Part shown: positions 1-6,493 of the stretch, in pieces | How positions within the stretch are numbered: position 1 is the first letter of the stretch | How the letters are laid out: every line of letters begins with the position of its first letter | From: Desulfobacterales bacterium | GTDB taxonomy: Bacteria; Desulfobacterota; Desulfobacteria; Desulfobacterales; UBA2174_A | Assembly: GCA_025454075.1 (NCBI GenBank) | Contig: JALOPD010000102.1 | Span: forward strand, 1-11,760 | Reading direction: 5' to 3' | Length of the DNA: 11,760 nt | Translations under genes and position numbers: made by a program | The notes under the pieces: generated by a model | The model's database searches: none | Told to the model about the DNA's origin: nothing | What the model saw: the letters and a program-made list of their open reading frames with translations, nothing else

Positions 1-1
1 C

Positions 2-706
2 GCCTCCAAGAAAGCGACCCTGATGGAGATGTTCATGAAGGCCGACGAGATCCTGCTGCACGCCGTCAAGGGGATCACCGACCTCATCATGATGCCGGGC
101 CTGGTCAACCTCGACTTCGCCGACGTGCGCACCACCATGTCCAAGGCCGGCATGGCCCTGATGGGGATCGGCATCTCCGCCGGCGAAAACCGCGCGATCG
201 AGGCGGCCGAGAAGGCCATCTCCCACCCGCTGCTGGAGGACATCTCGATTTCCGGCGCCAAGGGCGTGCTCATGAACATCACCGCCTCGAGCAGCATGGA
301 ATTCGAGGAAGTCGCCGAGGCCTCCGAACGCATCCATAAGGAGGTCGGCGACGAGGCCGAAATCTTCTGGGGGACCTCCGTGGACGAGAGCCTGGGCGAC
401 GAGATGCGGGTGACGGTCATTGCCACCGGCATCGGCGCCGAGGCCGACGCGCAAAGGGAAAAGGACAAGGCCCCGGCCAAGGAAAAAGAGCGCCGGGTCG
501 TCCAGCCCCTGCGGGGGGTGGTGCGCGACGTCACCCCCGCCGACCTGGAGCGCGGGGACATCCTCGACCTCGACGAGCCGACCTTCCTCCGCAACCGCCG
601 GGTGGTGGGCGAGTCCTCGGGCGCCCTGTACCGGGGGGTGGGGCGCATGGCGCTCGACGACAACGACCTCGACGTGCCGACGTTCCTCCGGCGCAAGGCC
701 GATTGA
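2..706 (+). CDS. ftsZ: Cell division protein FtsZ, C-terminal part (5' end outside window)
   Basis: FtsZ is the tubulin-like GTPase that polymerises into the cytokinetic ring. The reading frame is open from base 2 with no start, so the GTP-binding N-terminal domain lies off the left edge. What is visible is the end of that domain (ADEILLHAVKGITDL, then PGLVNLDFADVRTTMS) and the whole C-terminal activation domain (GIGISAGENRAIEAAEKAI, then SGAKGVLMNIT and a conserved VTVIATGIG). A charged, alanine-rich linker follows, rich in Lys and Glu around bases 450-500. The protein ends in DLDVPTFLRRKAD, the conserved C-terminal peptide that in other bacteria binds membrane tethers such as FtsA. A second copy of the core, DLDEPTFLR, lies about 24 residues earlier (bases 566-592), which is unusual. 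The stop is TGA at 704-706, six bases before the next start. Confidence 0.97.
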   Translation, partial: ASKKATLMEMFMKADEILLHAVKGITDLIMMPGLVNLDFADVRTTMSKAGMALMGIGISAGENRAIEAAEKAISHPLLEDISISGAKGVLMNITASSSMEFEEVAEASERIHKEVGDEAEIFWGTSVDESLGDEMRVTVIATGIGAEADAQREKDKAPAKEKERRVVQPLRGVVRDVTPADLERGDILDLDEPTFLRNRRVVGESSGALYRGVGRMALDDNDLDVPTFLRRKAD

Positions 707-712
707 CCGGAT

Positions 713-2458
713 GTGAAACGCGAGCGCTCCCGACCTGACCTCTCGGCGGAGGAGATCGGCGCGGTCCGCAAGGATTGGCGGGGGAGGATCAGTGTCGCCC
801 TGGTCTACCCCAACCACTATCACGTGGGCATGTCCAATCTCGGGCTGCAGACGGTCTACGGCCTCTTCAACCGCTCCGACGACGTGGTCTGCGAACGGGT
901 CTTTCTGCCTGAAAGCGACCCTGCCTCCGCCGGCCGCCTGACGACCTTCGAGTCGGGCCGGCCGGTGGCCGAGGCCGACATCATCGCTTTTTCGATCTCC
1001 TTTGAGATCGACTACCCGAACCTGCTGTCGATCCTGGACCAGGCGGGCATCCCCCTGCGCGCCGCCGACCGCGGCGAGCGCCACCCGCTGGTGGTCGCCG
1101 GCGGCGTTGCCTGCAGCCTGAACCCGGAGCCCATCGCCGCCTTCGTCGACTGTTTTCTGATCGGCGAGGCCGAAATCATCATCCCGGAGTTCCTGAACGC
1201 TTTCGATCCCCGGGCGGCCCGCGACGACCTGCTCCGGCGCCTCGCCCGCACGGTGCCGGGCGCCTACGTGCCCGGCTTGTACCGCGTGGAGTACACCGCC
1301 GAGGGCCCCCTCGCCGCCTTCCTCCCCGCGGCGGATGTGCCGGCGAAAATTTCCCGCCCGTACCTGCGCGACATCTCCGCCGCCCCCACCGCCAGCACGG
1401 TGGTCACCCCCCACACGGCCTTCGGCCGCTCCTTCCTGGTCGAGGTCGGCCGCGGGTGCCCCCACGGCTGCCGGTTCTGCAGCGCGGGCTTCATCTACCG
1501 GCCGCCGCGCTTCCGCACGGAGGAATCCCTGGCGCACACCATCGCGCAGGGGCTCGCGCACACCGACCAGGTCGGCCTCGTGGGCGCGGCCGTGTCCGAC
1601 CTGCCGGGGCTCGGCGACCTCTGCCGCCGGTTTGCGGGCGGCGGCGTGACCGTGTCGTTCAGCTCCCTGCGGGCCGACGCCCTCTCGCCGGAGCTGATCG
1701 CCGCCCTGCGCCGCAGCAAGGTCAAGACCGCCACCATCGCTCCGGAGGCCGGCTCCGAACGCCTGCGGCGCGTGATCAATAAGGGCATCCGCGAGGAGCA
1801 AGTGCTGCAGGCCGCCGCCGACCTAGTCGCCCAGGGCATCCCCAACCTCAAGCTGTATTTCATGGTGGGGTTGCCGACCGAAACCCGGGAGGACGTGGCC
1901 GCCATCGTGGCCCTGGTCAAACGCATCAAACACGAGTTTCTCAAATCCAGCCGCACCCGGCGCGCCATCGGAACGCTCACGGTGAGCGTCAACTCCTTCG
2001 TCCCCAAGCCGTTCACCCCCTTCCAGTGGGCGGCCATGGCGGGAGTCGCCGACCTCAAGGGCAAGATCCGGCAGATCAAGGCCGAACTGGGTCGGGTGCC
2101 CAACGTGCGGGTGCACTCCGACCTGCCGCGCTGGGCCTACCTCCAGGCCCTGCTCGCGCGCGGCGACCGCCGGACGGCCGACATCCTGCTGCGGGTGCAC
2201 GCCAGCGCCGGCAACTGGCCTCAGGCCCTCAAGGCCGTGGCCGTCAACCCGGATTTCTACGCGCTGCGGGAGCGCAGTCTTGACGAGGTCCTGCCCTGGG
2301 ACTTCATCGACCACCATGTCTCCAAGGCTTTTCTCCAGGACGAGTACCGCCGGGCGCTGCAGGGCCGCCTCGGGGTCGTCTGCCGGGTCGAGTCCTGCCG
2401 CTTGTGCGGTGCCTGCGGCCCCGATTCCGGCGCCCCGGGATCCTTGCAATTCGCATAG
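713..2458 (+). CDS. B12-binding-fold radical SAM protein (TIGR03960-like), function unknown
   Basis: This 581-residue protein has two visible domains. Residues about 27-165 form a Rossmann-like cobalamin-binding-type fold (VALVYPNHYHVGMSNLGLQ, IAFSISFEIDYPN, VVAGGVACSLNPEPIAAF, LIGEAE). They lack the DxHxxG motif that ligates cobalamin in classical B12 enzymes. The radical SAM domain follows, with the [4Fe-4S] motif CPHGCRFC (C249, C253, C256) in the usual CX3CX2C spacing, then a TIM-barrel region with IAPEAGSERLRRVINKGI and LKLYFMVGLPTET. The C-terminus carries a further cysteine set, C557, C562, C565 and C568 (CX4CX2CX2C), after LPWDFIDHHVSKAFL, which resembles the end of TIGR03960 proteins. 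The start is GTG at 713; an ATG at 711 runs straight into TGA. No strong Shine-Dalgarno is seen, so translation may be coupled to ftsZ. The DUF2344 partner often found with this family is not in the window. The substrate is unknown. Confidence 0.9.
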   Translation: MKRERSRPDLSAEEIGAVRKDWRGRISVALVYPNHYHVGMSNLGLQTVYGLFNRSDDVVCERVFLPESDPASAGRLTTFESGRPVAEADIIAFSISFEIDYPNLLSILDQAGIPLRAADRGERHPLVVAGGVACSLNPEPIAAFVDCFLIGEAEIIIPEFLNAFDPRAARDDLLRRLARTVPGAYVPGLYRVEYTAEGPLAAFLPAADVPAKISRPYLRDISAAPTASTVVTPHTAFGRSFLVEVGRGCPHGCRFCSAGFIYRPPRFRTEESLAHTIAQGLAHTDQVGLVGAAVSDLPGLGDLCRRFAGGGVTVSFSSLRADALSPELIAALRRSKVKTATIAPEAGSERLRRVINKGIREEQVLQAAADLVAQGIPNLKLYFMVGLPTETREDVAAIVALVKRIKHEFLKSSRTRRAIGTLTVSVNSFVPKPFTPFQWAAMAGVADLKGKIRQIKAELGRVPNVRVHSDLPRWAYLQALLARGDRRTADILLRVHASAGNWPQALKAVAVNPDFYALRERSLDEVLPWDFIDHHVSKAFLQDEYRRALQGRLGVVCRVESCRLCGACGPDSGAPGSLQFA

Positions 2459-2472
2459 CGAACTGATATGAA
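2444..2472 (+). promoter_or_regulatory. Candidate sigma-70-type promoter for the rnf operon
   Basis: TTGCAA at 2444-2449 is followed after 17 bases by TATGAA at 2467-2472. Each hexamer matches the consensus at 4 of 6 positions, and a TG one base upstream of the -10 gives an extended -10 (TGATATGAA). An A-rich run follows at once (2471-2478). It overlaps the last codons of the radical SAM gene and would give a leader of about 90 bases before rnfB. This was found by eye; a position-weight-matrix scan or 5'-end mapping would settle it. Confidence 0.35.
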
Positions 2473-2568
2473 AAAAAATCCTTTACACCGCCGGGGGTTG
2501 GTTGTTCCGTCCGTCGCCAGCGGCACGCCGCCGGACCGCCAGCCCGTTCACGCACACCAGGAGCCTCT

Positions 2569-4683
2569 ATGCTGGAAGGCATATTGTTCATGACCGCGTT
2601 GGGCGCAGCCTGCGGCATCGTGCTCAGCATCGCCGCCCGCGTATTCTACGTGTACGAAGACCCGCGCATCGCCCAGGTGGAGGCCTGCTTTGCCGGCGCC
2701 AACTGCGGCGGGTGCGGGTTTGCCGGCTGCTCGGCGGCCGCGGCGGCGGTCGTCGGCGGCAAGGCCAAGCCCAACGTGTGCGTCGTCGGCGGTCTGGAGT
2801 CCGCCCAGAATGCGGCCGCGGTCATGGGCGTGGAGGTGGGATCGATCGAGCCGCCGAAATCGTTCAACCCCTGCAGCGGCGGCGACCGCGCCGAAAACAA
2901 GTTCCTCTATCTCGGGGTTTCCACCTGCCGGGCCGAGGCCGCGCTTTTCAGCGGCAAGCGCGTCTGCGAGGTCGGCTGCATCGGGCACGGCGACTGCGTG
3001 CGGGCCTGCACGTTCAACGCCATCGCCATGGGGCCGGAGGGCTACCCCGTGGTCGACGAGCAGAAATGCGTGGGCTGCGGGGCCTGCGCCCGGGCCTGCC
3101 CCAAGGAGCTGCTCAAGATCAGCACGCCTTCCGAGCGCCTGCTGCACTTCAACCGGGCCGGGGACTGCCTGGCGCCCTGCCGCCAGACCTGCCCGGCCGA
3201 AATCGACATCCCGCTCTACATCCATCAAATCCGCACGGGCGACTATGCCGGCGCGGTCAACACCATCCGCGAACGCAACCCGTTGCTGCTCGCCTGCGGC
3301 CGCGTCTGCCCGCACCCCTGCGAGTTGAACTGCCGTCGCGGCGTCGCGGACGAGCCGGTCTCGATCAACCAGCTCAAGCGCTTTGCCGCGGACTACGAGA
3401 TGACCTCCGGCAAGCGGCTGCCCATCCGGGTGGCGCCCGACACCGGCAAACGGATCGCCGTGGTCGGCGGCGGACCGGCCGGCCTCACCTGCGCCTATTT
3501 CCTGCGGCGGCTGGGCCACGGCGTCACCCTCTTCGAGGCCATGCCCAAGCTGGGCGGCATGCTGCGCTACGGCATCCCGGAATACCGGCTGCCCAAACGG
3601 GTGCTCGACTGGGAGATCGAAAGCATCCTCAACCTGGGCGTCGAGGTGCGCACCGGGCTTCGCTTCGGCCACGACCTTCACCTGGAAACTCTCAAAGCCG
3701 ACGGCTACGATGCCGTTTTCATGGGAATCGGTGCGTGGAAGGACAGCACCCTCGCGGTGCCCGGGGAGGAGTTGACAGGCTGCACCACCGGCATCGATTT
3801 CCTTTCCCGGCTGGCCGCCGGCGAGCCGCTGGACATCCGGCCCGTCGCGGCGGTCATCGGCGGCGGCAACACGGCGATCGACTGCACGCGCAACCTGCTG
3901 CGGATGGGCACCCGCAAGGTCTATCTGGTCTACCGCCGCACGCGCAGGGAGATGCCCGCCAACGCCGTCGAAGTCGAGGCCGCCGAAGCCGAAGGGGTGG
4001 AACTGATGTTTCTGAGCGCCCCGGTGCGCGTGATCGGAAACGACCAGGGCCGCGTCACCCACCTGGAGTACCTGCGCATGGAGCTGGGCGAACCGGACGC
4101 GAGCGGCCGGCGGCGCCCCGTCCCCGTGAAGGGCTCCGAGACCCTTCTGCCGACCGACATGGTGATCTCGGCCATCGGCCAGGCGCCGGACGTCTCCTTT
4201 GCCGCCGGCGCCGAGCTGAAGACGACGCGCTGGAGCACCATCGCGGCCGACCCCGCCACCCTGCAGACCAACATCCCCTATCTGTTTGTCGCCGGGGATG
4301 TCGCCACCGGCCCATCGCTCGTGGTGGACGCCATCGGCGGGGGGCGCCGGGCGGCGCGCTCCATTCATCAATACGTCACCGGCCGGCCGGTGACGGCGGA
4401 GCCGAACGAGCTACGCAAGAACCTGCTCACCGAGACCCTGTTCGACCGCGTCCCCGGCGTGGTCCCCCGGCCACGGGCGAAAATGGTGGAGCTGCCGGCC
4501 GCTGAGCGCATCCGCTCTTTTGACGAGGTCGACCAGGTGCTGACCGAAGAGACGGCCCGGCGCGAAAGCGACCGCTGTCTCTCCTGCTGCCTGACCTGCT
4601 ACAACCCGGACGCAGCCGATACCGACGCCGGCCGAGACCCCGAAGCGAAGGCCGTCCGGAACGCGGGACCGCAGGCCGCCTGA
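2569..4683 (+). CDS. rnfB: RnfB fused to a GltD-like NAD(P)H:FAD oxidoreductase
   Basis: This 704-residue fusion is far longer than a usual RnfB (roughly 190-330 residues). RnfB takes electrons from ferredoxin in the Rnf complex. Residues 3-24 form the membrane helix. C46, C49, C54 and C71 form the RnfB Fe-S domain (NCGGCGFAGC). Two ferredoxin motifs follow: C133, C137, C143, C147 (CEVGCIGHGDCVRAC) and C167, C170, C173, C177. From about residue 195 the protein becomes a glutamate-synthase-small-subunit/DPYD-like module. Its Fe-S cysteines are C200, C204, C208 and C243, C247, C251, C255 (CGRVCPHPCELNC). It has an FAD site VVGGGPAG (298-305), a nucleotide site IGGGNTAID (430-438) with a following YRRTRREMPA, and the FAD-closing GDVATGPSLVVDAI (576-589). 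The YRR segment suggests NADP(H), by analogy with GltD and NfnB. A last cysteine cluster, CLSCCLTC, lies at 670-677. The ATG has CAGGAG upstream. The fusion sits in one uninterrupted frame. Confidence 0.92.
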   Translation: MLEGILFMTALGAACGIVLSIAARVFYVYEDPRIAQVEACFAGANCGGCGFAGCSAAAAAVVGGKAKPNVCVVGGLESAQNAAAVMGVEVGSIEPPKSFNPCSGGDRAENKFLYLGVSTCRAEAALFSGKRVCEVGCIGHGDCVRACTFNAIAMGPEGYPVVDEQKCVGCGACARACPKELLKISTPSERLLHFNRAGDCLAPCRQTCPAEIDIPLYIHQIRTGDYAGAVNTIRERNPLLLACGRVCPHPCELNCRRGVADEPVSINQLKRFAADYEMTSGKRLPIRVAPDTGKRIAVVGGGPAGLTCAYFLRRLGHGVTLFEAMPKLGGMLRYGIPEYRLPKRVLDWEIESILNLGVEVRTGLRFGHDLHLETLKADGYDAVFMGIGAWKDSTLAVPGEELTGCTTGIDFLSRLAAGEPLDIRPVAAVIGGGNTAIDCTRNLLRMGTRKVYLVYRRTRREMPANAVEVEAAEAEGVELMFLSAPVRVIGNDQGRVTHLEYLRMELGEPDASGRRRPVPVKGSETLLPTDMVISAIGQAPDVSFAAGAELKTTRWSTIAADPATLQTNIPYLFVAGDVATGPSLVVDAIGGGRRAARSIHQYVTGRPVTAEPNELRKNLLTETLFDRVPGVVPRPRAKMVELPAAERIRSFDEVDQVLTEETARRESDRCLSCCLTCYNPDAADTDAGRDPEAKAVRNAGPQAA

Positions 4684-4732
4684 CCCGCAGCGCCGGTCGG
4701 CGGCGATACCCCGTCAAAAAGGCCTTGAACGC

Positions 4733-4747
4733 CCACGGGCGCCGTGG
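4733..4747 (+). repeat. Small inverted repeat in the rnfB-cytochrome gap
   Basis: CCACGG at 4733-4738 and CCGTGG at 4742-4747 form a perfect 6-bp stem with a 3-base loop. No T-tract follows, so it is not a convincing terminator. The 101-base gap around it (4684-4784) holds no gene. A weak TTGAAC at 4725-4730 has only a poor -10 (TAGTCG) 17 bases on. The repeat could be an mRNA processing or stability element, or chance in GC-rich DNA. Confidence 0.25.
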
Positions 4748-4784
4748 TAGTCGACTGTTTCATTCGACCCCATGAGAGGGACCC

Positions 4785-5174
4785 ATGATGTTTTCCCGGA
4801 AAGAGCTGAAACTGGTGTATGGCGTGACCGTCTGCCTGCTGGTCTTGGCCGTGGTGAGCTATGCGGCCTTTGCCGTCAAACCGCCGAAACGGCCCCTGCG
4901 GGTCGCCTTTCAGAACGTGGCCGGCAAGGTCATTTTCGACCACGGGCGGCACCTGTCGGAGACGGGGTACGGTCTCGCCTGCGGGGAGTGCCACCACACC
5001 CTGGCCCCCGATGAGTATGACCAGGCCGGTGCCTGCACCGAATGCCACTCGGTGGAGGAGGGCGACGACACGATGCTCAAGCGTTCGGATGCCCTCCACA
5101 AGCAGTGCATCGACTGCCACGGGGAGTACGGGGCCGGGCCGGTCGACTGCGCCCAGTGCCACGTGATGCAATGA
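4785..5174 (+). CDS. Membrane-targeted tetraheme cytochrome c3-family protein
   Basis: This 129-residue multiheme cytochrome c carries electrons on the periplasmic side. Residues 11-30 are a hydrophobic segment that is either an uncleaved anchor or a signal peptide with a possible site after AFA (residue 30). Four CXXCH heme motifs are present: CGECH 66-70, CTECH 84-88, CIDCH 108-112 and CAQCH 122-126. Distal ligands fit the cytochrome c3 pattern: H53 and H56 (FDHGRH) before heme 1, H71 directly after the first motif (CHH), and H105 before the third. This matches the N-H-x-x-H...CxxCHH arrangement of Desulfovibrio cytochrome c3. GAGAGGG at 4774-4780 is the ribosome binding site; ATG at 4788 is slightly better spaced than ATG at 4785. 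Its place between rnfB and rnfC implies that it exchanges electrons with the Rnf complex, probably through RnfG. Confidence 0.93.
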   Translation: MMFSRKELKLVYGVTVCLLVLAVVSYAAFAVKPPKRPLRVAFQNVAGKVIFDHGRHLSETGYGLACGECHHTLAPDEYDQAGACTECHSVEEGDDTMLKRSDALHKQCIDCHGEYGAGPVDCAQCHVMQ

Positions 5175-5175
5175 C

Positions 5176-5190
5176 GCCGGGCATCCCGGC
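5176..5190 (+). repeat. GC hairpin between the cytochrome gene and rnfC
   Basis: GCCGGG (5176-5181) and CCCGGC (5185-5190) form a perfect 6-bp G+C stem with a CAT loop. It begins one base after the cytochrome stop codon and touches the AAGGTG (5191-5196) that probably serves rnfC. It could protect the cytochrome message from 3' decay or modulate rnfC translation. No T-tract follows, so termination is unlikely. Confidence 0.35.
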
Positions 5191-5203
5191 AAGGTGTTGA
5201 GAG

Positions 5204-6493
5204 ATGAGGATGATGAGAACGAAATCGTTTTGGGGAGCAGGCCGGCCGTATTTGGAATACGCGCCGCTGCCGGCACGAATCGACCGACCTACGCCCCTTC
5301 GGCCTTCGGAGCCGGTGACCCTGCTGCACCCCCGTCCGGCCGAGGCCGGGGCCATTCCGGCCGCCAAGATCGGAGATGCCGTCAAGAACGGGCAGAAGCT
5401 CTCCCTCTACGGCAACGGCGATTACGTCACCTCGCCGGTCACCGGCGCGATTACGGCCCTCGCCCCCTTCCCCGGAAACTTCGGCCGGAACTACACCGCC
5501 GTGTCCATCGCGTCGGCTCGGCCGGAGGTTTTCGACGACGCGTTCCAGGCCGTGCGCCAAAGCCCATCCCTTGCCGCCGCCGCGGATTTTCTGGCGGCCG
5601 CCCCCGGCGCGCCCGGCCTGCAACGCCTGGCCGATGCCGGGCGGCCCATCAAAACGCTCGTGGTGTGCGGCGTGGACCAGGACCTGCTCGTGTTCACCCA
5701 GCAATATGTCCTCGCCGCCCGCGGGCACGACATCCAACGCGGAATCCGCATACTGAAAGAGACCGCCGGCATCGAGGAGGTGGTCATCCTCACCCGCAAG
5801 GAGGCCGTGCAGGGCTTCGGCCATATCGTCGGCCGGGTGGTGGGCGTGGAGCACCGCTACCCTTCGGCCCTGCCGCCGCTGGTGATGGCCCGACGCTTCG
5901 GCCGCGTGGTGCCGGCCGGCCGAACCTGCGAAGACCTGGGGTTCTGCTTCATGAGCGCCGAGGCGGTGGCCGCCGTCGGCGCCGCCTTCGGCACCGGCCG
6001 CATTCCAACGACCAAGCTGCTGACCGTCATCCCCCGGGACGGCATCGCCCGGTTGGCGGAGGCGCCCATCGGCACGCGCATCGGCGATGTGTTGCAGCGC
6101 CTGGGCGCGGCGGTTTCCGAGGGGGACCGCCTCGTGCTCGGCGGCCCCATGCGGGGGACCGCCGTGTTCTCCCTCGACCATCCGGTGCAGCCCGACACCG
6201 ACGCCGTCCTCGTGGTGGATGCGGCGGCCGCGCTCCACGTCTCCGACTACCCGTGCATCAACTGCGGCGAATGCGTCCGCGTCTGCCCGGCCCGCATGCA
6301 GATCAACCTGCTCGTCCGCTACCTGGAGGCCGGCAAGTTCGAGGAGGCCGAGGAATCCTACGACCTGGGCTCCTGCGTCGAGTGCGGCCTCTGCAGCTAC
6401 GTGTGCGTGTCGAAGATCCCCATTCTGCAGCACATCACCCTGGCCAAGCATGAACTGGCGCGCATGCGCCGCGCGGAGAGTACGAATGCCTGA
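5204..6493 (+). CDS. rnfC: Divergent RnfC subunit lacking the usual FMN/NADH motifs
   Basis: RnfC is the cytoplasmic peripheral subunit that normally binds FMN and NADH. This 429-residue protein keeps the N-terminal barrel-sandwich-like part (IPAAKIGDAVKNGQKL, YVTSPVTGAITAL, about 50-87), the SLBB-like GGPMRG (313-318) and both [4Fe-4S] motifs (C351, C354, C357, C361; C391, C394, C397, C401). Where the family has a glycine-rich GGAGFPTHVKL-like loop, this protein reads APGAPGLQRLADAG (133-146). Where an ECEPY-like motif is expected it reads CGVDQDLLV (155-163). The YPQGGEKQL-like segment is YPSALPPLV (219-227). It may therefore not react with NADH. The start at 5204 has AAGGTG upstream; ATGs at 5210 and 5213 are alternatives. 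The 3' end overlaps rnfD by 8 bases, indicating translational coupling. The rnfC identity is supported by position and C-terminal domains; the lost motifs are judged from remembered consensus. Confidence 0.9.
   Translation: MRMMRTKSFWGAGRPYLEYAPLPARIDRPTPLRPSEPVTLLHPRPAEAGAIPAAKIGDAVKNGQKLSLYGNGDYVTSPVTGAITALAPFPGNFGRNYTAVSIASARPEVFDDAFQAVRQSPSLAAAADFLAAAPGAPGLQRLADAGRPIKTLVVCGVDQDLLVFTQQYVLAARGHDIQRGIRILKETAGIEEVVILTRKEAVQGFGHIVGRVVGVEHRYPSALPPLVMARRFGRVVPAGRTCEDLGFCFMSAEAVAAVGAAFGTGRIPTTKLLTVIPRDGIARLAEAPIGTRIGDVLQRLGAAVSEGDRLVLGGPMRGTAVFSLDHPVQPDTDAVLVVDAAAALHVSDYPCINCGECVRVCPARMQINLLVRYLEAGKFEEAEESYDLGSCVECGLCSYVCVSKIPILQHITLAKHELARMRRAESTNA

Noticed and set aside
711..716. ATG at 711 as start of the radical SAM gene
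   Set aside because: It is followed at once by TGA in its own frame. GTG at 713 opens the correct frame.
2548..4371. Long minus-strand open frame (607 codons) opposite the rnfB fusion gene
   Set aside because: It is antisense to a gene with strong domain evidence, and its composition (Ala, Gly, His, Asp-rich, no motif) is typical of a GC-rich shadow.
2502..4505. Long plus-strand open frame (667 codons) in another frame over the rnfB fusion gene
   Set aside because: Its translation is Arg/Gly/Pro-rich with no family motifs, as expected of an out-of-frame reading of GC-rich DNA. The competing frame shows clear RnfB and GltD motifs throughout.
4725..4753. Possible internal promoter before the cytochrome gene (TTGAAC, 17 bases, TAGTCG)
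   Set aside because: The -10 matches poorly and overlaps an inverted repeat. The evidence is too thin to list as a feature.
4910..6451. Minus-strand open frame of 513 codons opposite the cytochrome and rnfC genes
   Set aside because: It spans two well-supported genes and the gap between them in antisense and has no recognisable domain.
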